The notes under the pieces: model-generated
What the model was told of the DNA's origin: nothing
Seen by the model: only the letters and a program-made list of their open reading frames with translations
The model's database searches: none
Shown here: piece by piece, positions 1 through 5,647 of the stretch
Layout of the letters: every line of letters begins with the position of its first letter
Numbering within the stretch: position 1 is the first letter of the stretch
Source of the DNA: Verrucomicrobiota bacterium
Lineage (GTDB): Bacteria; Verrucomicrobiota; Verrucomicrobiia; Limisphaerales; CAIQOK01
Assembly: GCA_025363535.1 (NCBI GenBank)
Contig: JANYDP010000333.1
Coordinates: 1 to 6,081, forward strand
Direction of reading: 5' to 3'
DNA length: 6,081 nucleotides
Made by a program: the position numbers and the translations under genes

Positions 1-438
1 AATTTTCAAGCGTGCCAATAAACGCCAGAGCACCACGCTGCTGAGCGTTTGCAGCACGATATTCACACCGTGGTAGCCGCCGGGATTATTCCCCCACGTC
101 AGCCACTGAAGCCACAGGGCGAAGGTCGAAAGCGGAAAATCAGTTTGAAACCAGATGGTACGCGGGCTGAGAACTTTGTTTACCAGGGGATTGTCCAGCT
201 CGATCAACCGTTGATCGTCCATCAAAAAGCTTCCCGGCAACAGCGGGCTGTAGCAAATGAGCACCAGGATGAAAATCAAAGCGACTCGCGAGGCCGGGCC
301 AAACATATTTCCCGCCGCAGCATAAATATTTCTTGTCCCAGTTTGGAATTGCTGGACGGCAACAGGAATAGGAGACGGATTGAAAACAGAAGCCCCTGCT
401 TCAACCACGGACGCTGTTACTTTTTTTGGTTGGTCCAT
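1..438 (-). CDS. Partial TMTC-like / GT-C membrane glycosyltransferase-like protein (N-terminus only)
   Basis: Reading the minus strand from the ATG at 438-436 gives 146 codons open to the left edge, so only the N-terminus is present. Residues 1-50 are a polar, probably cytoplasmic leader. Residues 52-68 form a hydrophobic membrane segment (VALIFILVLICYSPLLP), followed at once by GSFLMDDQRLIELDNP, with an acidic DD at 74-75. Then come TIWF (94-97), a WLQWLTWG stretch (109-116), and NPGGYHGVNIVLQ (118-130) leading into a second hydrophobic helix. This order (membrane helix, short loop with acidic pair, then a G-Y-H-x-x-N motif before the next helix) is what I know from bacterial TMTC/DUF1736-type proteins, which are GT-C-fold glycosyltransferases often ending in TPR repeats. 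The acidic pair would be the catalytic/metal site in the periplasmic loop. Substrate unknown. An in-frame TGA lies 11 codons upstream of the ATG; a TTG between them is a possible alternative start. No strong ribosome site is visible. The seven-A run in codons 4-6 is intact. Confidence 0.72.
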   Translation of the reverse strand, partial: MDQPKKVTASVVEAGASVFNPSPIPVAVQQFQTGTRNIYAAAGNMFGPASRVALIFILVLICYSPLLPGSFLMDDQRLIELDNPLVNKVLSPRTIWFQTDFPLSTFALWLQWLTWGNNPGGYHGVNIVLQTLSSVVLWRLLARLKI

Positions 439-499
439 TTGGGACTTCAAAAATTGGGATGCCGGGATTCAGTCTATGTTGGCCAGAGCTGACCAACCA
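427..499 (-). repeat. 9-bp inverted repeat bracketing the start of the TMTC-like gene
   Basis: TGGTTGGTC at 427-435 is the exact reverse complement of GACCAACCA at 491-499. In the minus-strand transcript the upstream arm (499-491) could pair with codons 2-4, immediately after the ATG (438-436). The same upstream arm can also pair locally, 493-497 (CCAAC) with 478-482 (GTTGG), so the two pairings exclude each other. An arrangement like this could regulate initiation, but a 9-bp match within 100 nt is expected a couple of times by chance in a window of this size. Confidence 0.25.
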
Positions 500-500
500 T

Positions 501-516
501 CTGCCCTTTGGGGCAG
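501..516. repeat. Perfect GC-rich hairpin CTGCCC-TTTG-GGGCAG
   Basis: Six-base perfect arms (501-506 and 511-516) enclose a 4-nt loop in the gap between the response regulator and the TMTC-like gene. In the minus-strand RNA the hairpin is followed by ATGGTTGG, not a U-run, so it is not a standard intrinsic terminator. It lies directly upstream of the 491-499 arm of the longer inverted repeat and may be part of the leader structure of the TMTC-like gene. Confidence 0.3.
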
Positions 517-615
517 TTCGGCGGGCGGGGGCGATCAGCACCAAATGAGATAAGCCTTCTTGAAAAAAGAATTTCCGACAGTCAGCCGCCTAGGATACGG
601 GAGCCTTGGGAGACG

Positions 616-644
616 GATTTCACGCATCAGGCCATGCGTAAATC
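616..644 (-). terminator. Bulged 11-bp stem-loop just downstream of the response regulator
   Basis: GATTT-C-ACGCAT (616-627) is complementary to ATGCGTAAATC (634-644) with a single bulged base and a 6-nt loop. In the minus-strand transcript it starts 16 nt after the regulator's TGA (663-661). Its position suggests a transcript end or a 3'-stabilising structure for the kinase/regulator operon. It lacks the U-tract of a canonical intrinsic terminator (the following bases read CGTCTCCC), so the terminator role is inferred from position only. An operator for the next gene is the alternative. Confidence 0.4.
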
Positions 645-660
645 TCAGACAACCATCACG

Positions 661-1353
661 TCAACCTTGGGCCTTCGAGATGCCACCAACTCCAAACTGG
701 GTGGGCGGGAGCACTGATGGGCTGAAGACTCCGGCTTCTTCCGTAAGCCGGGTTAGTTCGGCCACTGATTGCACTTTAAGCTTCCTCGTGAGGTTCGTCC
801 GATGAAGTTTCACGGTGCGCAAGTTGATGTTGAGGTCGGCGGCAATTTCCTTGTTCATCCGGCCCCGCACCACATGGCCCAGCACCTCCCGCTCGCGCGC
901 GCTCAATTCGCCAAAGGTGCGCTCCAGTTGGCGCCGCCGTTCGCGTTGCTGCTGCTCCCCGGCGTTTCGCTTCAGCGCGCGTTCCACCGCCGCAAACAAA
1001 TCCTCTTTGGGCGCAAGCTTCGTCAAGAAATCCTCCGCCCCATGGCGCATGGCGCGGACCGTCGTCGGTATGTCACCCCGACCGGTCATGAAAACCACTG
1101 GCAACGGGTTTGCGGTTTTCCGCAGAACCTCTTGCAATTCCAACCCATCAAATCCGGGCATTTGCAAATCAGCCAGCACGCAGCCCGGCGCTTCCTGATT
1201 TGCCCGTTCAAGAAAATTCTTGGCCGAGTCGAACGTCTGCACACGGTGGCCAGCCACCCGCAGCAAACGGGACACGGACTTCAAAAATGAAGCGTCATCA
1301 TCCACGATGAAAATCGTGGCGGATAGGTCTGAGTCGTGAGTGGGTAGGCTCAT
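661..1353 (-). CDS. FixJ/NarL-type two-component response regulator
   Basis: A 230-residue transcription regulator, the usual length or slightly above for FixJ-type proteins. The receiver domain spans about residues 12-128: the acidic pocket is D18-D19-D20, the phosphoacceptor is D62 in VLADLQMPGFDG, the switch threonine is T90 (MTGRGD) and the conserved lysine is K112. A charged, glutamine/arginine-rich linker (128-146) leads to a LuxR/GerE helix-turn-helix at about 149-206 (LSAREREVL, then NKEIAADLNINLRTVKLHR as the DNA-recognition part). A roughly 20-residue tail follows. The kinase encoded 9 nt upstream is the obvious partner; phosphorylation at D62 should promote dimerisation and promoter binding. 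Oddity: the lysine is followed by leucine (TKLAP), not the proline usual in receivers. The start ATG (1353-1351) is supported by a GAGAG ribosome site overlapping the kinase stop. Target genes cannot be read from the sequence. Confidence 0.93.
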   Translation of the reverse strand: MSLPTHDSDLSATIFIVDDDASFLKSVSRLLRVAGHRVQTFDSAKNFLERANQEAPGCVLADLQMPGFDGLELQEVLRKTANPLPVVFMTGRGDIPTTVRAMRHGAEDFLTKLAPKEDLFAAVERALKRNAGEQQQRERRRQLERTFGELSAREREVLGHVVRGRMNKEIAADLNINLRTVKLHRTNLTRKLKVQSVAELTRLTEEAGVFSPSVLPPTQFGVGGISKAQG

Positions 1354-1359
1354 GGTGTT

Positions 1360-1364
1360 CTCTC
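1360..1364 (-). promoter_or_regulatory. Ribosome binding site of the response regulator, overlapping the kinase stop codon
   Basis: The minus strand reads TGAGAGAACACCATG: GAGAG shares bases with the kinase TGA stop and ends 6 nt before the regulator ATG. This decides the regulator start and suggests that ribosomes finishing the kinase reinitiate on the regulator, keeping the partners in proportion. Confidence 0.65.
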
Positions 1365-3297
1365 AAGCTTCAACGGTTGGCAGCGTGAACGTGAAGGTGG
1401 CGCCCCGCCCGGAATTGTTCTCACCCCGGATTTTTCCGCCGTGCGCCCCGATGATGGTCTGTGAAATGGCCAACCCCATGCCCAGGCCCTGAGGTTTGGT
1501 GGTGAAGAACGATTCAAAAATCCGGGTGGTCGCCTCGGGCGTGAGCCCGGCGCCACGGTCACTTACCGAGACCTCGACGCTGCCCTCCGTTCCTTTCCGC
1601 GCACGCACCACCAATAGCCGGTCATCAACGGAGCAAGCGCTCATGGCGTCCATGCCGTTGAGGATAAGATTCAACAAAACCTGTTGTAGATGCACTCGAT
1701 CACCGATCACCGCCGGGAGGTGCGCCGGCATTTCCACCGCCAGCGTTACCCGTCGCGCCAGCGCATCATGGCGTGCCACAGCCTGGGTATCCTCCACTAA
1801 TTCATATAAGTCGAGCCGGACTGAATCCAGATTCCTGCGCTTTAACAAAGCCCGCATCCGGCCAATCACTTCTCCGGCCCGCTGATCATCCTTGCGAATG
1901 TCCGCGAGGATCTCCCGCACTTCTTTCAAATCCGGCTGATCATGTTGCAGGAACATTTCCGCCGCTTCAGTATTGCGCAGGATCGCGCCCAGCGGCTGGT
2001 TTAGCTCGTGGGTCAGCGCCGATGCCAGTTGTCCCAAGGTGGTCACGCGTGTCACATGGGCCAGTTCCATCCGCTGCTGCTGAATCTGCTGCTCGGCACT
2101 TCGCCGCCGCGTCCGCTGCGCCAGCAACGCCGCGATGGTGGCAGCCTGGGCCAGCAAAATCAGGAGTGCGGACAGGATGAGGCTCCGATGCTCCTCCCAC
2201 AACGAACGGGGGCGGTAGCGGATGGAGGCATTTGCCGGCAGGCGGTTTGGCTTGATCCCCCAGCGCTGGAGCGCCCGCCAATCAAACATGGGCGTTCCAT
2301 TCTTGCGCACTTCGATGGCTTCCGATCTGGCGACGGGTTCTGCTGTAAACGCCTTTAGCGCCAAACGGCCCGCACTGGTTCCCAGGCTTTCAAAATCCAC
2401 GACGTCGCCACCCAGAACACCGCTGCCGATCAAGCCGGCGCTCAACGTATAAATCGGTGCGCTGGCCGAAGCGGCCAGCATTTGCCCAACTTGGGAGGTG
2501 TAAAATTGCTGGCCCGACACGTCCCGCTGCACGGTGCTGAGCAACACCACGGTGTCTCCGGGCAGCAAGGCCACATCCCGCCGCACTTCCGCAATCGGGC
2601 GGTTGGTCCAATACTCAAAATCAATGTTGTCCAACGAATGATCCACGGCCTCAATCCGGGCCAGGGTTAAGCGATCCATTTTAGAAACCCCGCCAATCAC
2701 CACCAACCGTCGCGTAGTCGGTTGCAGGTGAAAGATAAGCTTGATCGTGCCTTCAACATCGAAGTGTTGGACGATTCCGGCCACCCGGCGGCCCGCCAGT
2801 TCAGGCGGCAAATCCAATTCATTGACCGCCACGAAGACGACCGGAAGATTCGAAACCACCGTCGCCGTCAATTCCCCGACCAGGCCAAAATCCCGGGCCA
2901 TGAAAGCAATCACCAGATCAAGTTTTTTCTCGGCGTACTTTTTTTCCAGGTAATCCTTGAACACCACATATTGGCCCGCGTCCGAAAATCGCCCGGCGTC
3001 GAGATTTTCAGCGAAGAACTCGATTTGATTTGTGCCACCCTTCAGCATCTCGGCCCGAACCGCCTGCTCCATCATCGCGTTTCCCGGCAAATCCCGCGCC
3101 TCACTGAACATCAATAACACCCTCTTTGTCGGCTGCACTTCCGCACCTTTTAATTCCTGCGCCACCCCGTCCTGAATTAAAAAAACCAAGGAGACCAGCA
3201 GTGAAACCAGCCGGAAAATGCTGAAGCAATCGCGCTTCAATCCGGGGGGAAAGCATCTTGGCAGAATCAATCGGTTCCAAATCAACGCGCGGGGCAT
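1363..3297 (-). CDS. Membrane sensor histidine kinase with ABC-substrate-binding-like extracytoplasmic sensor
   Basis: A 644-residue kinase from the ATG at 3297. The N-terminus is basic, then hydrophobic (about 28-42), with a plausible signal-peptide cleavage after VAQ (about 47). Residues about 57-330 form an alpha/beta domain resembling the ABC_sub_bind (TrpX-like) periplasmic binding fold: KRVLLMFSEARDLPG at its start, then VIAFMARDFG, LPVVFVAVNE, GIVQHFDVEGTI, PIYTLSAGLIGSGVLGG. One membrane helix at about 371-393 is followed by RTRRRSAEQQ and a short coiled linker. The dimerisation/phosphoacceptor box is LASALTHELNQPLGAIL with the histidine at about 430. The ATPase domain has N-box LLNLILNGMDAM (about 541-552), G1 DRGAGL (580-585), F-box FESFFTTKPQ and G2 GLGMGL (604-609). 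All catalytic motifs are intact, so it should autophosphorylate and pass phosphate to the adjacent regulator. The ligand is unknown. TTG at 3303 is a possible alternative start, two codons longer; an in-frame TAG lies two codons before it. No clear ribosome site. Confidence 0.92.
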   Translation of the reverse strand: MPRALIWNRLILPRCFPPGLKRDCFSIFRLVSLLVSLVFLIQDGVAQELKGAEVQPTKRVLLMFSEARDLPGNAMMEQAVRAEMLKGGTNQIEFFAENLDAGRFSDAGQYVVFKDYLEKKYAEKKLDLVIAFMARDFGLVGELTATVVSNLPVVFVAVNELDLPPELAGRRVAGIVQHFDVEGTIKLIFHLQPTTRRLVVIGGVSKMDRLTLARIEAVDHSLDNIDFEYWTNRPIAEVRRDVALLPGDTVVLLSTVQRDVSGQQFYTSQVGQMLAASASAPIYTLSAGLIGSGVLGGDVVDFESLGTSAGRLALKAFTAEPVARSEAIEVRKNGTPMFDWRALQRWGIKPNRLPANASIRYRPRSLWEEHRSLILSALLILLAQAATIAALLAQRTRRRSAEQQIQQQRMELAHVTRVTTLGQLASALTHELNQPLGAILRNTEAAEMFLQHDQPDLKEVREILADIRKDDQRAGEVIGRMRALLKRRNLDSVRLDLYELVEDTQAVARHDALARRVTLAVEMPAHLPAVIGDRVHLQQVLLNLILNGMDAMSACSVDDRLLVVRARKGTEGSVEVSVSDRGAGLTPEATTRIFESFFTTKPQGLGMGLAISQTIIGAHGGKIRGENNSGRGATFTFTLPTVEA

Positions 3298-3328
3298 CGG
3301 CAAGGTCTAGCAAAAATCCGGCGAGCCA

Positions 3329-3357
3329 TCAATACATTCAAAAAAGCCGGCCGACAA
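3329..3357 (-). promoter_or_regulatory. Possible sigma70-like promoter for the kinase/regulator operon
   Basis: On the minus strand TTGTCG (3357-3352) and TATTGA (3334-3329) are separated by exactly 17 bp and lie about 32-60 nt upstream of the kinase ATG, in the 133-bp gap after kup. The hexamers match the consensus at only 4/6 and 3/6 positions, so this is weak. The gap shows no good intrinsic terminator for kup; read-through from kup remains possible. Confidence 0.27.
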
Positions 3358-3430
3358 CATGCCAGCAATTTTGACCAACATTGCCCGGGCGGCACTCGAA
3401 TAATCAAGGCGACGGCAAGCGCTGCCAAAA

Positions 3431-5320
3431 CTAAATTTCAATCTGCATGCCGAGTTCAATGACTCGGTTGGGCGGGATGCGGTAGAAGGAGTTGGCCGAT
3501 TGCGCGTTGCGGGACATGACTGCGAACAGCCATTGCCGCCAGAGCGACATGCGCTTGGATTTGGCGAGCGCCACCGCCTCGCGGCTCAGAAAAAATGTCG
3601 TGTTGTGCAGATTAAAAGGCGCACCATCAATCGGCGCGGCGGCCAGGAGTTCGGGGACGTTCGGCTCTTCCATGAAACCGTAGTGCGCGATGATGCGTTG
3701 GAACCCGGAGCCGAGTTTTTCGACCTGATAGCGCTGGGCCGGGTTCACCTGCGGCACCTCCTCGGTGACGAGCGTGAGCAAGAGGTTGCGCTGGTGCAGA
3801 ATTTTGTTGTGCTTGAGATTGTGCAGCAGGGCGATGGGCGTGCCTTCGGGATTGCCCGACATGAACACCGCCGTGCCCGGCACGCGGGCAATTTTGTGAA
3901 CCGTGTCGCCCTCGAGAAACATTTCCAGCGGCATCGCGGCCGGACGCAGCTTTTCCCAGATCAGGAAGCGTCCGCGTTTCCAGGTCGCCATCAACGTGAA
4001 GATGACCATCCCGATGGCCAGCGGAAACCAGCCGCCGTGGAACACCTTCAACAAATTCGCGGCGAAAAACACCGACTCCAGAATCAAGAAAAGGCCGCAG
4101 ACGATCCCGGCGTACCACGCACTCCAGTTCCAGAGACGGCGGGCGGCGAAATAAAACAGCACGGTTGTTGTGATCATGGTCAGCGTCACGGCAATGCCAT
4201 AGGCCGAGGCGAGGTTGGTGGAAGAGCCGAAGCCCAGCACCAGCCCGATGCACGCGAGGAGCAAAAACCAGTTCACCTGCGGCATGTAAATCTGCCCGCG
4301 CTCCTGCGACGAGGTGTGCTTGACGGCGATGCGCGGCAGGTAGCCGAGTTGCACCGCTTGCAAGGTCAGCGAAAACGCACCGGAAATCAGCGCCTGCGAA
4401 GCAATCACCGTGGCCGCCGTGGAGAGTCCAACCAGTGGATACAACGCCCAATGGGGTGCCAGCCGGTAGAAGGGGTTGGCGATGTTCTCGGCAATCGGGT
4501 CATACAACATCAGCGCGCCCTGGCCGAGGTAGTTCAAAAAAAGGCCGGGCAGCACGATGGCAAACCACGCGATCCGGATGGGCCGCACCCCAAAGTGCCC
4601 CATGTCGGCGTATAGCGCCTCCGCCCCTGTCACGGCCAGGAACACCGAACCCAGCGCGACGAAGCCCTGCCAGCGGCCCTGAAAAATAAATTGTATCCCG
4701 CGCCAGGGATTCAGCGAAAACAGCACTTCGGGATATTTCATGATGCCGCCAATTCCCAAGATGCCGATGACGACAAACCAGATGATCATGACCGGACCAA
4801 ACACGGCACCCACCTGCCCGGTGCCCCAGCGTTGCGCGGCAAACAATCCAACCAGCGTGACGATCGTCAGCGGAATGATGAAATGTTCCAACGCCGGCGT
4901 CGCCACGTTGATGCCTTCGATCGCGCTCAACACGGAAATGGCCGGGGTGATGATGCCGTCGCCGTACAGCAATGCCGCGCCGAAAACCCCCAGCCCGACC
5001 AGCACCGCGCGGCGGCGGGTGGTTTTCTCTGAGCGTTCTGGAAAGGCGAGGGCCATGAGCGCAAGAATGCCACCTTCGCCTTTGTTGGATGCACGCATCA
5101 CCGCTCCCAGATATTTCACCGAAACGATGAGGATCAGCGAGGTGAAGATGAGTGAAAGGATGCCCAGCACATTGTCGCGGCTAGGCTCAAGCGGCTTCAT
5201 CCCGGCGAAACATTCCTTGAAGGCGTACAGGGGACTGGTGCCGATGTCGCCATAAACCACTCCCAAGGCTCCCAGCGTGAGGAGGGCCAGATAGCGACCG
5301 GTGGCGGGTTTGGATTCCAT
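3431..5320 (-). CDS. kup: Kup-family low-affinity potassium uptake permease
   Basis: A 629-residue inner-membrane protein, close to the 622 of E. coli Kup (TrkD), which imports K+ by proton symport. The N-terminal signature GVVYGDIGTSPLYA is at residues 20-33, NKGEGG at 79-84, LLYGDGIITPAISVLSAIEG at about 117-136 and VTGAEALYADMGHFG at 230-244, all typical of the family. Alternating hydrophobic stretches over the first roughly 450 residues fit the expected 12 helices. A soluble C-terminal domain follows (from about WKRGRFLIWEKL; it contains PGTAVFMSG, HNLKHNKILHQRN and RIIAHYGFMEEPNVPELL) and ends in NSFYRIPPNRVIELGMQIEI, as in the family. I chose the ATG at 5320 because the conserved region starts nine residues in; a GTG at 5377 would add 19 poorly hydrophobic residues (WNQNAGAAQRG...). 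The 250-nt leader carries a c-di-AMP riboswitch, so expression should respond to that nucleotide. No frameshift or missing motif seen. Confidence 0.96.
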   Translation of the reverse strand: MESKPATGRYLALLTLGALGVVYGDIGTSPLYAFKECFAGMKPLEPSRDNVLGILSLIFTSLILIVSVKYLGAVMRASNKGEGGILALMALAFPERSEKTTRRRAVLVGLGVFGAALLYGDGIITPAISVLSAIEGINVATPALEHFIIPLTIVTLVGLFAAQRWGTGQVGAVFGPVMIIWFVVIGILGIGGIMKYPEVLFSLNPWRGIQFIFQGRWQGFVALGSVFLAVTGAEALYADMGHFGVRPIRIAWFAIVLPGLFLNYLGQGALMLYDPIAENIANPFYRLAPHWALYPLVGLSTAATVIASQALISGAFSLTLQAVQLGYLPRIAVKHTSSQERGQIYMPQVNWFLLLACIGLVLGFGSSTNLASAYGIAVTLTMITTTVLFYFAARRLWNWSAWYAGIVCGLFLILESVFFAANLLKVFHGGWFPLAIGMVIFTLMATWKRGRFLIWEKLRPAAMPLEMFLEGDTVHKIARVPGTAVFMSGNPEGTPIALLHNLKHNKILHQRNLLLTLVTEEVPQVNPAQRYQVEKLGSGFQRIIAHYGFMEEPNVPELLAAAPIDGAPFNLHNTTFFLSREAVALAKSKRMSLWRQWLFAVMSRNAQSANSFYRIPPNRVIELGMQIEI

Positions 5321-5408
5321 AGGTGTTCGGTCAACCCTGCGGCCGCGCTGCGCTGCCCCGGCGTTCTGATTCCACACGACAAAAACATTTCATAAACGAA
5401 ACGGACGC

Positions 5409-5435
5409 GGGAAAATGGAATCGTTCCACTTGCCC
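5409..5435 (-). promoter_or_regulatory. Stem-loop after the aptamer: candidate expression platform
   Basis: On the minus strand GGGCAAGTGGAA (5435-5424) pairs with TTCCATTTTCCC (5420-5409) across a CGA loop: TGGAA/TTCCA is perfect, then G·U, two A-U pairs, one C·U mismatch and three G-C pairs. It lies 6 nt after the putative aptamer end and about 90 nt before the kup ATG. Position fits a riboswitch expression platform acting as terminator or attenuator, but the next bases (GCGTCCGTTTCG) are only loosely U-rich, so the mechanism is uncertain. The next 60 nt contain a U5 run (5385-5381) and a very GC-rich stretch just before the start. Confidence 0.45.
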
Positions 5436-5441
5436 CTGATG

Positions 5442-5570
5442 CTGGGCCTGCGAGGTTAGCTGTCGGGCTGGAACCATCAAGTGTTCCCGAAACATTCGTT
5501 CGCCCCAAGCCGCACCGGCGGCAATTTGGTTTCCCCGCTGTTCGCACCGTGGCGCGAACATTCGGCAGAC
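5442..5570 (-). promoter_or_regulatory. Cyclic di-AMP riboswitch (ydaO-yuaA type) in the kup leader
   Basis: The minus-strand leader carries the ydaO-yuaA conserved blocks in the right order. It opens CTGCCGAA (5568-5561). A 7-bp helix follows, TGTTCGC (5560-5554) with GCGAACA (5545-5539). Next is GCGGGGAAACCAA (5538-5526), then a hairpin GCCGC-CGGT-GCGGC (5522-5509), then TTGGGGCGAAC (5508-5498). Two further hairpins are CGAA/TTCG (5498-5488) and GGAAC/GTTCC (5487-5470). Last is the hallmark CCCGACAGCTAACCTCG (5467-5451) followed by CAGGC. The comparison is from memory of the B. subtilis ydaO and T. tengcongensis RNAs; the latter shares GCCGAA, GGAACC, GGGGUUAA and CCCGACAGCUAAC. The class binds two c-di-AMP molecules and usually switches genes off; potassium transporters are known targets, consistent with kup downstream. 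The closing helix is short: GCC/GGC, extended only across a CC bulge. Confidence 0.9.
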
Positions 5571-5583
5571 AATAACAATGGGG

Positions 5584-5611
5584 ATTGTAAGCACCTTGTC
5601 CGGCAAATCAA
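5584..5611 (-). promoter_or_regulatory. Sigma70-like promoter of the riboswitch-kup transcript
   Basis: Minus strand: TTGATT (5611-5606) as -35, a 16-bp spacer, and TACAAT (5589-5584) as -10, matching the consensus at 4/6 and 5/6. Transcription would begin near 5577, about 7-10 nt before the first base of the aptamer. Independent agreement between promoter position and riboswitch start supports both calls. The leader would be about 257 nt. Confidence 0.6.
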
Positions 5612-5630
5612 GCATCCGGTGGAACGAGGC

Positions 5631-5644
5631 AAGGCGGCCGCCTT
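5631..5644. repeat. 14-bp perfect palindrome just after the dGTPase-like gene
   Basis: AAGGCGGCCGCCTT begins 4 bp past the stop codon of the dGTPase-like gene (TAG at 5650-5648). As RNA it could only fold with a 5-bp stem and GGCC loop, and no U-tract follows on the minus strand (GCCTCG). It may contribute to transcript ending, but a palindrome of this length is not far from chance expectation in 6 kb. Confidence 0.3.
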
Positions 5645-5647
5645 TGG

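Noticed and set aside
49..492. 147-codon plus-strand open frame
   Set aside because: Antisense to the TMTC-like gene, whose minus-strand translation has a sensible membrane segment and family-like motifs; the plus-strand product is low in hydrophobic residues and has no recognisable motif.
769..1290. 173-codon plus-strand open frame opposite the response regulator
   Set aside because: No domain is visible, the composition is typical of antisense frames, and the regulator on the other strand is complete with all active-site residues.
3414..3426. GGCA-AGCGC-TGCC hairpin after kup as an intrinsic terminator
   Set aside because: Only 4-bp arms, and the T-run is upstream, not downstream, of the stem in the direction of kup transcription.
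3627..4451. 274-codon minus-strand frame overlapping kup in another frame
   Set aside because: Composition is that of an out-of-frame reading (His, Arg and Ala rich) and it lies inside the conserved kup coding region.
3500..4615. 371-codon open frame on the plus strand
   Set aside because: It lies entirely antisense to kup, its product is rich in Arg, His and Gln with no recognisable domain, and the kup frame carries unmistakable family motifs. A shadow of codon bias.
5539..5560. 7-bp perfect dyad with TGTTC/GAACA ends, resembling a LexA-type operator
   Set aside because: The half-sites are 12 bp apart, not the short spacing expected for such operators, and both arms coincide with the second helix of the c-di-AMP riboswitch, which explains them better.
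5488..5564. Repeated AACATTCG motif (5491-5498 and 5557-5564) as a possible regulator binding repeat
   Set aside because: Both copies fall inside riboswitch stems and conserved GAA segments; no third copy and no regular spacing.
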